Shown here: one piece after another, positions 43,298-56,963 of the stretch
Layout of the letters: each line of letters starts with the position of its first letter
How positions within the stretch are numbered: position 1 is the stretch's first letter
Assembly: GCF_013423955.1 (NCBI RefSeq)
Contig: NZ_JACCKX010000001.1
Span: 3,224,001-3,288,000 of the forward strand
DNA length: 64,000 nucleotides
Direction of reading: 5' to 3'
DNA from: Ottowia beijingensis
Lineage (GTDB): Bacteria; Pseudomonadota; Gammaproteobacteria; Burkholderiales; Burkholderiaceae_C
Position numbers and translations under genes: made by a program
The notes under the pieces: model-generated
The model's input: the letters and a program-made list of their open reading frames with translations, nothing else
The model's database searches: none
What the model was told of the DNA's origin: nothing

Positions 43298-44686
<1,389 letters not shown>

Positions 44687-44693
44687 AGATTTC

Positions 44694-44746
44694 TAGTGAA
44701 AATCGGGCTCTAGCGCCCGTCCCGCCTGCGCAATAAGCTATTGGAT
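44694..44746 (+). repeat. Dispersed short repeat, AGCGCCCGT...AGCTAT type
   Basis: It reads GTGAAAATCGGGCTCTAGCG, CCCGTCCCGCCTGCGC, then AATAAGCTATTGG. It lies in the 74-bp gap between purA and the phosphoribosyltransferase gene and may form a weak hairpin. Confidence 0.6.
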
Positions 44747-44760
44747 CAGGAGCAAACCCG

Positions 44761-45285
44761 ATGTTGACCGAAGATGGCAAGCACCTCTACGTGAGCTACG
44801 ACGAGTACCACAACCTGATCGAGAAGCTGGCGATCAAGGTGCACCAGTCCGGCTGGCAGTTCGACACCATCCTGTGCCTGGCGCGCGGCGGCATGCGGCC
44901 GGGCGACATCCTCAGCCGCATCTTCAGCGTGCCGCTGGCCATCATGTCCACCAGCAGCTACCGGGCCGAGGCCGGCACGCAGCAGGGCCATCTGGACATC
45001 GCGCACTACATCACCACGCCCAAGGGGCAGATTGCCGGCAAGGTGCTGCTGGTCGATGACCTGGCCGACACCGGGGTCACGCTGCAGGCCGTGGTGGACC
45101 GCCTGCGCAACAACTACGAGCCCATCACCGAACTGCGCACGGCGGTGATCTGGACCAAGGGCTGCTCCGGCTTCAGCGCCGACTACTCGGTGGAAGACCT
45201 GCCGACCAACCCCTGGATTCACCAGCCCTTCGAGGCCTACGACAGCCTCACGCCCGAGAAGCTGCTGGCCAAGTGGAAGATCTGA
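44761..45285 (+). CDS. Purine-type phosphoribosyltransferase
   Basis: This 174-residue type I phosphoribosyltransferase has the PRPP-binding motif VLLVDDLADTGVTLQAVVD and the N-terminal ILCLARGGMRPGDILSRI. The hood pattern and length fit a guanine/hypoxanthine/xanthine-type enzyme (purine salvage), and its place after purA agrees with this. The precise base cannot be read from the sequence. It converges on the rhomboid gene with a hairpin between. Confidence 0.88.
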   Translation: MLTEDGKHLYVSYDEYHNLIEKLAIKVHQSGWQFDTILCLARGGMRPGDILSRIFSVPLAIMSTSSYRAEAGTQQGHLDIAHYITTPKGQIAGKVLLVDDLADTGVTLQAVVDRLRNNYEPITELRTAVIWTKGCSGFSADYSVEDLPTNPWIHQPFEAYDSLTPEKLLAKWKI

Positions 45286-45286
45286 A

Positions 45287-45304
45287 TCAGGGCGCTTGCC
45301 CTGA
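45287..45304. terminator. Hairpin between converging genes
   Basis: TCAGGGC/GCCCTGA forms a perfect 7-bp stem with a GCTT loop directly between the stops of the phosphoribosyltransferase and rhomboid genes. It has no long T run. Confidence 0.5.
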
Positions 45305-45307
45305 ACA

Positions 45308-46765
45308 TCACTGCCGGGCCGCGGCCGGCGTGCCCATGCCCTTCAGCACCGCGCTCCAGTGTGCGGCGCGCTCGTGCTGGCCAGCGTGCAGCAGTCCGTT
45401 CACCAGCAGTTCCAGCGTGTCGCGCAGGCCGGCCTGATCGGGTGCCATGGCGCGCAGCGCGGTGCACAGCCGCTCGGCATCCTCCAGCCTGCCCAGGCGC
45501 ACGAAACGCTTCACCAGGTTCTGCAGATCGGCCGGCCGCAGTTGCATGCGCGGCCGCGCCTTGTCCAGGTAGGTCTGGTAGGTGGCGTGCTGCAGTGCCA
45601 GCGTGTCGCGGTCCTGCGCGCGCAGGCGCAGGATCAGCTTGGCGCTGCGGTGAAAGTCCTCGCTGGCCGGCTGCGCCTTGGCCAGGTTGAACCAGGCGCG
45701 CAGCACATCGGCATCCTGCGGCCGCAGCTGCGCCGCAGCGCGCCAGGCGGGCAGGGCGCGGTCGAACTTCATCTCGGCCGTCAGGCGCTCGGCCTCGGCC
45801 ACCCGGGCGTCGAAACCGTCGTCGGGCGCGCCGCCGGCCCGTTCAAGCGGCTGCTGCCGCACCCGGCCGGCGCGCAGGGCCAGCGCCATCAGCAGGGCGC
45901 CCGTCAGCAGGCCGCCCAGGTGTGCCATGTAGGCCACGCCGCGTCCGCCGGCAAAGTGCTGCAGCAGCTCGTTGGCGATCCAGGCCGGCAGCAGGATCAG
46001 CGCCGGCGCGGTGACGTAGTTGAAATAGAAGAACAGCTGGTAGAAGAAGCGGATGCGCCGCATGCGGTACATCACCGCGTACATGCCCATCAGCGCCGAC
46101 ACCGCGCCCGATGCGCCCAGCCCCAGGCCGCCCATGCCCGCATAGGCCCAGGCCGCCAGGGCCGAGCCACCCACCGCGCCCGCCAGGTAGGCCAGCAGGT
46201 ACAGCCCGCTGCCCAGCGCCAGCTCCACTGAAAACCCGAACAGGAACAGGAACAGCATGTTGCCCAGCAGGTGCCCGGTGCTGCCGTGCAGGAAGGCCGA
46301 GGTGACCCAGGTGACCGGGCGCCATTCGGCATCGACGTTGTGGTCCTGCGACCAGCGCGCGGTGAAGGGTGCGGGCCGCAGCTGCTCGTAGGCGCTGCGT
46401 TCGGCCTGCCAGGTGGCGTGGTCGGGATGCGTGGCGGTGATCACGCGGCCATCCGTCAGCCGGCGCATGAAGCTGCTGTCGCTTTGCATCAGCTGCAGCA
46501 CATCCTCGTATTGCTGGCGCTGGTAGAGCATGCGCGCCGCCGCCAGGTGGCGCGAGTCGATCTTCTCCAGGTGCTGGATGAAGGCCGGCAGCTCGATGCG
46601 CGGCAGTGCCGTCGTCAGGTAATGCCGCGCCGCGCGCTCGTCGGCGGCGGCCTCGTGCCGCTGCGGGCCCCACCACACCCACAGGTTGATGAGGATCAGC
46701 AGCATCGTCATCCACGGCGGGTGGCGCCAGCTGGGCTTGGATTCGAGCGGAATGGCGTAGAACAT
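45308..46765 (-). CDS. Rhomboid family intramembrane serine protease with TPR-like C-terminus
   Basis: This 485-residue protein has a rhomboid (S54) core. An N-terminal membrane helix is followed by an insert of about 100 residues. The core then has the HxxxN motif in STGHLLGNMLFLFLFG, the catalytic Ser in GLGASGAVSALMGMYAVMY near residue 220, and the catalytic His in YMAHLGGLLTGALLM near residue 280. After the last helix a soluble C-terminus of about 190 residues has TPR-like helices (WRAAAQLRPQDADVLRAWFN, RLGRLEDAERLCTALRAMAP). The substrate is unknown. It is divergent from the SLC13 transporter, with a 142-bp gap that must hold both promoters. Confidence 0.88.
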   Translation of the reverse strand: MFYAIPLESKPSWRHPPWMTMLLILINLWVWWGPQRHEAAADERAARHYLTTALPRIELPAFIQHLEKIDSRHLAAARMLYQRQQYEDVLQLMQSDSSFMRRLTDGRVITATHPDHATWQAERSAYEQLRPAPFTARWSQDHNVDAEWRPVTWVTSAFLHGSTGHLLGNMLFLFLFGFSVELALGSGLYLLAYLAGAVGGSALAAWAYAGMGGLGLGASGAVSALMGMYAVMYRMRRIRFFYQLFFYFNYVTAPALILLPAWIANELLQHFAGGRGVAYMAHLGGLLTGALLMALALRAGRVRQQPLERAGGAPDDGFDARVAEAERLTAEMKFDRALPAWRAAAQLRPQDADVLRAWFNLAKAQPASEDFHRSAKLILRLRAQDRDTLALQHATYQTYLDKARPRMQLRPADLQNLVKRFVRLGRLEDAERLCTALRAMAPDQAGLRDTLELLVNGLLHAGQHERAAHWSAVLKGMGTPAAARQ

Positions 46766-46907
46766 GGCGTGGCCGGATCAGGAGCGCGCGGTGGATGGCG
46801 TGGCGGGGCTGCGCAAACCCCCGGTATCATGGCCTGCACCCGCGTGGCGCCGCGGATTGTCGCCGACCCGCGCTCGCCGCAGCCTTCACAAGAACAGGAA
46901 AGCACGC

Positions 46908-48343
46908 ATGAATTCACCCCTTGCACCCGACGCGCGCCCTGCCAGCGACCTGCCGCTGGAAGAGCTGTACGAGAATCGCCCCGCCGGTGTCGAACCTGGG
47001 CGCGTGCGGCGCGGCCTGATCGTTTTCGTCGTCGCGCTGGCCGCCAGCTGGCTGGCCTACCAGCTCATGCCGTTCGAGCCCGCACCCAGGAAAGGCCTGG
47101 CGCTGCTGCTGTTCATCGCCATCATGTGGCTGACCGAGGCCGTGCACACCACGCTGACGGCGCTGATGGTGCCGGTGGGCGCGCTGCTGCTGGGCTTTCC
47201 GGATTTCAACACCGCCCGGGCCTTCGCCGCCTTCGCCGACCCGGTGATCTTTCTTTCTTCGGCGGCTTCGCGCTGGCCACGGCGCTGCACGTGCAGCGGC
47301 TGGACCGCAAGATCGCCTTCTGGCTGATGTCGCTGTCGGGCTCGCACCTGGGCGTGGCGGCGATGCTGCTGTTCGGCGTCACCGCGCTGCTGTCGATGTG
47401 GATCAGCAACACCGCCACCGCTGCCATGATGCTGCCGCTGGCCATGGGCATCATGAGCCACCTCGACCGCAAGACCGAGCGCAACACCTTTGTCTTCATC
47501 CTGCTGGGCATCGCCTATTCGGCCAGCATCGGCGGGCTGGGCACGCTGGTGGGCTCGCCGCCCAACGCCATCGCCGCGCGCGCCATCGACATGGACTTCG
47601 CCGGCTGGATGAAGATCGGCTTGCCGCTCATGCTGGCGCTGATGCCGATCATGGTGGTCACGCTGTGGCTGGTGTTCCGCCCGCGCCTGAACCGCAAGAT
47701 CAGCGTGCCGATGGAAGAGATCCCCTGGACCACGCGCCGCGTGCTGACCATGGTGGTGTTCGCATGCACCGCGCTGGCGTGGATTTTCGGCAGCCAGGTC
47801 AGTGCCGCGCTGGGCGTGACCGCGCCCGACACCTTCATCGCCGTCACCGCGGCGGTGGCCATCATCACGCTGGGCCTAGCCAGCTGGCAGCAGGTGTCGA
47901 ACAACACCGACTGGGGCGTGCTGTTCCTGTTCGGCGGCGGGCTCACGCTGTCGGGGCTGCTGCGCAGCTCGGGCGCGTCGGCCGTGCTGGGCGATCAGGT
48001 GGCGGCCTTCCTCACCGGCGCCGGGCCGTTCGTCATCATCCTGGGCGTCACCACCTTCATCATCATCCTGACCGAGTTCACCAGCAACACCGCCTCGGCC
48101 GCGCTGCTGGTGCCGGTGTTCGCCGCCATTGCCGAGCGCATGGGCATGCCGCCCGCCGTGCTCGTGCTGATGATCGGCATCGGCGCCTCGTGCGCCTTCA
48201 TGCTGCCCGTGGCCACACCGCCCAACGCCATCGTCTACGGCACCGGCCAGATCCGGCAAAGCGACATGGTGCGCGCCGGCGCGGTGCTGAACGTGTTCTG
48301 CGTCATCGTGCTGACGCTGTGGGGGTACTTCTTCCTGCGTTGA
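46908..48343 (+). CDS. SLC13/DASS family sodium:anion symporter (apparent frameshift)
   Basis: This transporter moves divalent anions (dicarboxylates or sulfate) with Na+. The joined length is about 478 residues. Both SNT signatures are present: SNTATAAMMLPLAMGI in the first half and FTSNTASAALLVPVFA in the second. GTLVGSPPNAIAA and PVATPPNAIVYGTGQI are the matching hairpin motifs. The frame breaks near 47250-47256, where one missing T joins FADPVIFL to FFGGFALATALHVQRL. The ATG at 46908 follows AGGAAAG. It is a second, more distant DASS relative to that at 8087. The substrate cannot be fixed. Confidence 0.9.
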
Positions 48344-48351
48344 GGGAATTT

Positions 48352-48411
48352 CAAGCGAAATTGGCCTCCGGCGCTTATGGGATAAGCGCTGGCAGCTATC
48401 AAAAAGAAGTA
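48352..48411 (+). repeat. Dispersed short repeat, GGCGCTT...AGCGCTGGCAGCTATC type
   Basis: It reads AAATTGGCCTCCGGCGCTTA then TGGGATAAGCGCTGGCAGCT followed by ATCAAAAAG. GGCGCTTA/TAAGCGCT forms the stem. It lies between the converging SLC13 and FadH-like genes and could terminate both. Confidence 0.6.
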
Positions 48412-48462
48412 ACCGGCTGGTGCTTCAAGGCGCGGCAGGGCGGCGGCGCCGCCGCGCCGCCC

Positions 48463-51271
<2,809 letters not shown>

Positions 51272-51273
51272 TT

Positions 51274-51289
51274 ATGCAACCGGTTGCAT
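51274..51289. promoter_or_regulatory. Perfect 16-bp palindrome, candidate operator 1
   Basis: ATGCAACCGGTTGCAT is a perfect palindrome 11 bases upstream of the FadH-like ATG and just before its ribosome-binding site. A near-identical site is at 51315-51330. The probable binder is the divergently encoded PadR protein. Confidence 0.75.
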
Positions 51290-51314
51290 GAATGTAGCCG
51301 AGGCGAGGCCGACA

Positions 51315-51330
51315 ATGCAACTGGTTGCAT
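51315..51330. promoter_or_regulatory. Near-perfect 16-bp palindrome, candidate operator 2
   Basis: ATGCAACTGGTTGCAT differs from operator 1 at one base. The centres are 41 bp apart, close to four helical turns, so two dimers would bind the same DNA face. It lies 36 bases upstream of the padR start. Confidence 0.75.
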
Positions 51331-51366
51331 AGAATGGACGGCCCTGGCCAACCGGATGCGCCACCG

Positions 51367-51966
51367 ATGTCCCTGCCTCATGCCCTGCTCACCGCGCTGA
51401 TCGACCGCCCGGATTCGGGCTCGAACTGGCGTCGCGCTTCGACCGTTCGCTGGGCCATTTCTGGGCCGCCACGCACCAGCAGATCTACCGCGAGCTGGCG
51501 CGCATGGAAGAGGCCGGCTGGGTGGCGCCGCTGCCCGAACAGGGGGCGCGGGCGCAAGCGTGCCTACCGCGTTACGCGCCGGGGCCGGGCCGAGCTGGTG
51601 CGCTGGATCGGCGAGCCGCTGGCGCCACGGCCCCTGCGCGAGGAACTGATGGTGCGCCTGCGCGCCGAAGGCGCCGTCGGCCCGACCGGCGGCGCGCTGG
51701 CCGAGCACATCCGCGCCTGGCTGGCGCAGCACGAAGCCACGCAGGCGCTGTATGACCAGATCGAGGCGCGCGACTTTCAGCACGCGCAGCCCACGCGCGA
51801 ACAGCGCCTGCAGCACTTGGTGCTGCGTGCCGGCCAGCGTTACGAGGCCATTTGGATCGAGCTGGCGCGCGAGATGCTGGAGGTTCTGGAGACGGACAGG
51901 CCGTGCGATTCAGATGAAAAGCCGATCAAGCGCAGAACTTCAAAGCGCAAGCCGCTACAAGAATGA
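51367..51966 (+). CDS. PadR family transcriptional regulator (two compensating apparent frameshifts)
   Basis: The family start MSLPHALLTALIDRP, the winged-helix segment read in the middle frame as RELARMEEAGWVAPLPEQG and the wing GRKRAYRVTRRGRAELVRWI identify a PadR regulator. A C-terminal Vir_act_alpha-type helical part follows (ELMVRLRAEGAVGPTGGALA). The frame is lost near 51418-51421 (one base missing) and regained at the G run 51542-51546 (one base extra). Corrected length is about 200 residues. The last residues (EKPIKRRTSKRKPLQE) coincide with a sequence resembling the dispersed repeats. It is divergent from the FadH-like gene across two palindromes and probably controls both. Confidence 0.82.
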   Translation: MSLPHALLTALIDRPDSGSNWRRASTVRWAISGPPRTSRSTASWRAWKRPAGWRRCPNRGRGRKRAYRVTRRGRAELVRWIGEPLAPRPLREELMVRLRAEGAVGPTGGALAEHIRAWLAQHEATQALYDQIEARDFQHAQPTREQRLQHLVLRAGQRYEAIWIELAREMLEVLETDRPCDSDEKPIKRRTSKRKPLQE

Positions 51967-52011
51967 AAGTTCGTTCGAGGCGACCGGACCGAATTGCTCT
52001 CGATAGACAGA

Positions 52012-52043
52012 AAAGCCGCTGATTGGCAGCAATCAGCGGCTTT
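52012..52043. terminator. Bidirectional terminator between padR and pilY1
   Basis: AAAGCCGCTGATTG/CAATCAGCGGCTTT forms a perfect 14-bp stem with a GCAG loop. It is followed by TGTCTTT on the plus strand and lies 46 bases after padR and 36 bases after the pilY1 stop. Confidence 0.88.
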
Positions 52044-52078
52044 GTCTTTCGCGAGCGTCAACACATGACGCAGCGCGA

Positions 52079-55000
52079 TCAGCGATCCTGCACCCGGTAC
52101 CAGTAGGTCGGCGCTTGTTGTTCTTCGCCGGCACGTTCAACTCGGTTCCGCCGATCACCGACTTGTCGTCTGGACGGCCGCTGTCGCCACCGGCGCCGAT
52201 GATGAAGCGCTGGTTCCGATCATTGATGGTGACCGTGCCTACCACCGGCGACGGGGCAGGCCACCGCCGACGAAGTCGAACGACTTGACGTCACCTGTGA
52301 AGTAGTTGATGTGGTAGCTGCGTGCTGTGCCCAGGCCAGCCTCGCAGGTGTACGTATCCGGTGCCTTGGGCTGGTTGGTGCCGAAATACACGGTGCTGCC
52401 GAAGGCCGTCGGCGCGTTGACGCCTTTCTCGCCGTCGCTGGGTAGCGTGTAGAAGAAGCCCTTCAGCGTGCCGCTGTAGGTTGGGCTCGACTTGGCGGTC
52501 GTTGCATCGATGGTGATGCGCACCAGATCGGCCACATCGTCGTCACGCGCCGTGTCGGTGTTGTCCACGGCCGGGACGCCTTGGCTGCCGTCTTTGCCCG
52601 GAAACTGGTCCTTGATCATGTAGAAGCGGTTCTGCACACCGAAGGTGGCGTCGTCGTGCACGGTGGGGTGTTCACGGTCACCGCTGATCATGACCACGGC
52701 GTCGTAGTCCTTGCCTGGTGCTACATCGGGCGGGTAGAAGAACTTGCGTCGGGGCGTCGTGCTGCCGCCCAGGGCTGCCAGTTTGCTGACCTGCCAGGTA
52801 GAGACTGCGCCGGTGCCGTCCGGCTCCAGGTCGACACGCCAAACGTTACCGCCCGTGTCTGCAGCATAGAGACGGTCGACATAACCCTCGAGGTCGAAGT
52901 CGCGGTTCAGGATGGCGATTTCAGCCGGAATTGCGTGCTTCATGTTCTCCAGGTGGCAGGGGTTGCCCTTGCAGGTGTCGCCGTTGCCGCCGGGGCCGGC
53001 CTCCCACACCTTGGCGCCTGTCACGGCGTCCAGAACGAAGATGCCGCGTCCCATGGTGTCGGCCGCCGTCGTGGCCTCGTCGTCCTGGTTGGGGTCGTAG
53101 CCGGCGCCGAAGATCAGCACGGGGTTGCTGTGTCCCTTCACCTTGCCCACCGCCGGTGCAGACCACGTTTGCCCCAGCTCAGAAAAGCCAGTATCGGTGT
53201 TGCTTCGCTTCCACAGGAACTTGGGCGCTTTCGGGTCCGTCACGTCCAGTGCGTACATCAGGCGTCCGCCGCGGCGTGCGGTGAGGTACATGTACACCTT
53301 ACCCGAGGCGGCATCGCGGTACACCGTGGGCGAACCATCGAAGAAGTAGGGCTTGCCGCTGCCGGTGGGGAGCCCAGTGTCAGCGGGGGTTTGTTGCTGT
53401 AGATTTTCTTGAGCTGAGGGAAGTGCTCTGGCGCCACGAAGGCCCACAGTGGCTCGCCCGGCTTGACGCCCAGGCTGCTGCCCGCGGCGGCGGTCTGGTT
53501 GCCGTTGATGGCACGGAACATGCCATCGTTGGCGCCGTAGAACACCACCGTGCCCAGCGTCCCGCCGTAGTCCACCACGGCGGGCCGAGAATGAAGCACA
53601 TCGCCATGAATGGTGCCGCGCACCTGAACCGGCAAGGTGGCGGTGTTGTTGGGTGGCGGCACGTTGGCCGGTGGGATGTTGCTTTCAGGGCCGGCAGCCG
53701 TGTCGCCGTTGACGGCTGCGGTGTCCAGTCCCCGCACCCAGTTCACCAGGTTGGTGGCTTCAGTGTTGGTGGTCACGCCCAACTGCGCCGGCGTGAGGTT
53801 GGTGGTGTCGAACGACATGGTGCTGAGAGAGGCACCCGCTGTGCACTTGGCGTCGAGGCAGGTGTAGACGTTGCGTGTCTTCATGCTCGACAGGTGCTTC
53901 ATGCGCTCGCGCTGGCCCACGCCGCCCTTCTCGACGAACTGGCCGTCCGGCGCGTCGAAACCGTCGGCAGCGCCGATGCGCTGGCGGTACTCCGTGGACC
54001 AGAACCCGCCCTTGGAGTCGGGCAACTGGCTGGGATCCTTGGACGACCAGAAGCTGACGGCTGTGGGAGAGATGAAGCCCGTCACCGGGTTGATGGCACT
54101 GTCGCCGTTGGCGTCGGCCAGGAACAGTTCGACCTTGTTCTCGTTGGTCGTCCGTTGTCCGAATTGGAACTGCTTCAGGTTGCCCACCCAACGCGGGTTG
54201 GCGCTGCCGTCGGGGCGGAACATGCCCATGAAGATCTGGTTCTTGTAGGTGCCCTGGCTGTTGGCCGACACCGGCAGTACCGGTGCTGCGAACACCCCGT
54301 TGGTGGCCTGCATCTGTTAGAGCGCTCTGAGCAGCGCGTCGGACAGGGCCGAGACATCGGCCTTGCTCTGGTCGATGACGATGGCTTCACCGCCGCCCTG
54401 GCGGGCCATGCTCACCATGAGCTGTTCATAGTCGGGGTTCTTGCCGTCCGAAATGACGATGGTGAAGGTATTGACCTGGCGGTCGGGAGAAACCGGATGG
54501 TTCAGGTAGCGCGCCCATTCATCCGAATAATCGTCCTTGTACTTGCCGGTGGCGTTCTTCCAGGCCGGAAGCTCGAGCTGTGGCGGCAGGGTCGCCAGAC
54601 CCAACGTGGACTGCAGGGCGTAGCCAGCGCGGGTACCCGGATCCTGCGGCTTCTGGTTGACGGTGGCGAACGTGATGTAGATGACGAAATTGCGGGCGCA
54701 GAGCTGGGTGGCCGACAATCCGGGGTAGTGCGTTCCCGACAGGTCTGTCTTGCCGTTGTAGAACGCATAGGTTTCCTGCATGGCATGGGCCAACTGGTTG
54801 GAGTTGGTCTTGTCGGTGGTCAGGCTCAGTGCGTTGAACACGCCGCGCATTGTTCCGATGCCCGCAGTGTCCATGTTGATCAGATGGTCCAACGTCTCGG
54901 TGGCCGGGTTGGGCGCCTTGAAGATACCGCCGTCCTGCTGCGGAAAGTACATCATCCCCATGTTGAAGGCGCCCTTCAGCATGTCACTTTTGTCGATGGC

Positions 55001-55249
55001 GTCCAGGGTGATCAGCAAACCACACTGCATGTAGCCGAAGTTGGCTTTCGGGTCGTTGACCTTATAGGGGCAATTGAAGGTCGCGCTGGCGCTGGCCGCG
55101 GCCGAGTTGTCCAGCAGGATCACGACGTTGGACGGGTTGTCGGGGCTCACGCCGTTGTATAGATCGATGTCTTCCGCGCGCACCGGGGCGGCGGCGATCA
55201 GGATGGCCGAGACAAGCACCGACAGCGGGCGGAGGGAGGGGTGAATCAT
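52079..55249 (-). CDS. pilY1: Type IV pilus tip-associated protein PilY1 (in-frame stop and three apparent frameshifts)
   Basis: PilY1 is a large exported protein linked to pilus extension and adhesion. The N-terminal part has a signal peptide (LRPLSVLVSAILIAAAPVRA) and a von Willebrand-like region with the degenerate metal site LLDNSAAASAS. A Ca-binding-type loop (ADANGDSAIN) follows. The C-terminal beta-propeller shows VVDYGGTLGTVVFYGANDGM, YFFDGSPTVYRD, LMYALDVTDPKAP and ADTGGNVWRVDLEPDG. An in-frame TAA at 54314-54316 splits it. Frame changes near 53383-53388, 52255-52260 and 52105-52112 each fit one missing base and lead to the end PTYWYRVQDR. I chose the ATG at 55247-55249, preceded by AGGGG. 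Confidence 0.88.
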
Positions 55250-55297
55250 GATGTGCACCCCTGAAAGTGAGTGATCGAAGTAGCGCGCCTGGAGTGA

Positions 55298-55837
55298 TCA
55301 GCAGTTGGCGTTCTGGTCGACGCGCTGAGATACGCCCTGATGGATTTGGAGAGTGGCCTTGTCGCTGTTCGGCGGCGTCACGATGGCGCGCACGTCCCAG
55401 GTCGTGGCTTCGCAAACCGAATTGCCGTCGCCGGATACGCCACCCATGCGGATGCTGCCGCCGCCGCAGGCTTGGTCGTCCGGGTTGGCGAGGTCGAGTT
55501 CACTCAGGCGAATCGGCCGCTTCTGCAGGCACTCGGGCATGGGAATCTCGACGCTGAACGTGGAGCCAGCCTGACCGCTGTTGTTGATGTCCACAGTGAT
55601 CGTCCTGGGCCCTGGTTGCAGGGCGAAGTCGGTGCTGATGATCTGCTCGACGGCCACTCGGCCCGCCGCATCGGCTTCCTTCTGTATCTGCATGTTGCCC
55701 ACCAGCTTGGTGTTGACGTTGGTGACCTTGATGGCCGAAGCCACGATCAGCATCAGCACCACGAGAAAGATCATGGCGACCAGCAGGGTGGCGCCTCGCT
55801 GTTGCTGCCGGGTCGCTTGAAGGCGGTTCATGTTCAT
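55298..55837 (-). CDS. pilX: Minor pilin assembly protein PilX
   Basis: PilX is a minor pilin-like protein of the type IV pilus initiation complex. It has 179 residues with a short basic leader and a long hydrophobic helix (GATLLVAMIFLVVLMLIVAS), then NTKLVGNMQIQKEADAAGRVAVEQII, which is the PilX_N pattern. The processing site is the usual G before ATLL. The ATG at 55835-55837 overlaps the pilW stop as ATGA; a second ATG two codons later is possible. A gap of 48 bases separates it from pilY1. Confidence 0.88.
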   Translation of the reverse strand: MNMNRLQATRQQQRGATLLVAMIFLVVLMLIVASAIKVTNVNTKLVGNMQIQKEADAAGRVAVEQIISTDFALQPGPRTITVDINNSGQAGSTFSVEIPMPECLQKRPIRLSELDLANPDDQACGGGSIRMGGVSGDGNSVCEATTWDVRAIVTPPNSDKATLQIHQGVSQRVDQNANC

Positions 55838-56963
55838 GGCAACTCCCGAATGCCCGAGTCGTTGATCAGGCGCGCCACCGTGCTGAAAGCGTGGCGCTTG
55901 TAGTTGTCGTCGAAACGACCGACCTGCGGATGGGCCAGGCCGAGCGCGTAGGTTCGTTTCTTTTCTTCCGCTGCCCATCCGGGGCTCGGCTCCGTGTTGC
56001 GGGCCAGCAGGTGGACTCGCACGGCCATCACGTTGAGCCAGTTCTCGTCGGCCTTGGTCCAGTCGTACGCGGGGCTGGTCTGTGGGCAGGTTGCGACGTC
56101 AATCTCAGTCGACGGTGGCGCGCCCGGGGCGCTGACATAGCAGTCGGGCGACCCGTTGTGGTCCATATCGATGCCGTAGTCGAACTGCAGGTCATCAATG
56201 CCATCGACCAGCGGCGAGATGACCATCGAACCATTGATGAACTCGGCGACCTTCAGCGTGGGGATGGTGTCCTTGCCGCACTCGTTGCAGTCGCTGATGA
56301 AATAGATGCGATGCACCAGCTTGCGCAGGCTGGCCAGGTTGCTGCTGCTGCAGTCCTTCTTCCGCAGTTCGAACTTGGGCGCAGCACTGTCGCCTCCGGC
56401 TGGGTCGGGGGCAGCAGGGGGCCGGCCTCGAACGACAGCGGGTCGTCCTCGCAGGTCGAAACCTGGATGTAATGCTCGCCAGGTTGTGCCGCTACCGGGG
56501 CCAGCACTTCCGACGACGCCCGCGTGACCAGCAGCATGCCCGTGCCGGTTTTCACGTTGGCGCCTGAGGCGGCGGAGGCCAGGCAGGAAGGAACGTCTGT
56601 CAGGCCGACGACGGGCAACGGGACTTTCTGCGGGCTGCCTGCCGTGCTGGTGTAGCCCAGATCGGCCGTGTTGGCTGGACATGCGGCTGGCATGACACGG
56701 TCCCAGCTCTGGATGCCGGTCTGGCCCTTGAAGCCCGCCATCTGGATGTCGTTGACCAGGGTCTCCAGCGCATAGCGGCCGTTCTCGATCTGGCGGGAGC
56801 TCTTGTCGAGCTCCGAGCGGTTGGTGACCGACGAAATGATCAGGCTGACAAGGACGGTGAGCAGTACCAGCCCCAGTGCAATCGCCACCATCAGCTCCAC
56901 CAGCGTGAAGCCGCGTGCAGCGCGCTGGCGCCCAAGGTGTCTGGCTTGGCAGCGCGGGCTCAT
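55834..56963 (-). CDS. pilW: Minor pilin PilW (apparent frameshift)
   Basis: PilW is a minor pilin-like protein of the same complex. The N-terminus has the prepilin site GFTLVELMVAIALGLVLLTV and the PilW segment NGRYALETLVNDIQMAGF. The C-terminal half (KKDCSSSNLASLRKLVHRIY, DGIDDLQFDYGIDMDHNGSP, RRHAFSTVARL-like end) is in another frame. The break near 56396-56404 fits one missing base. It overlaps both pilV (ATGA) and pilX (ATGA). The joined length is about 376 residues. Confidence 0.88.
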
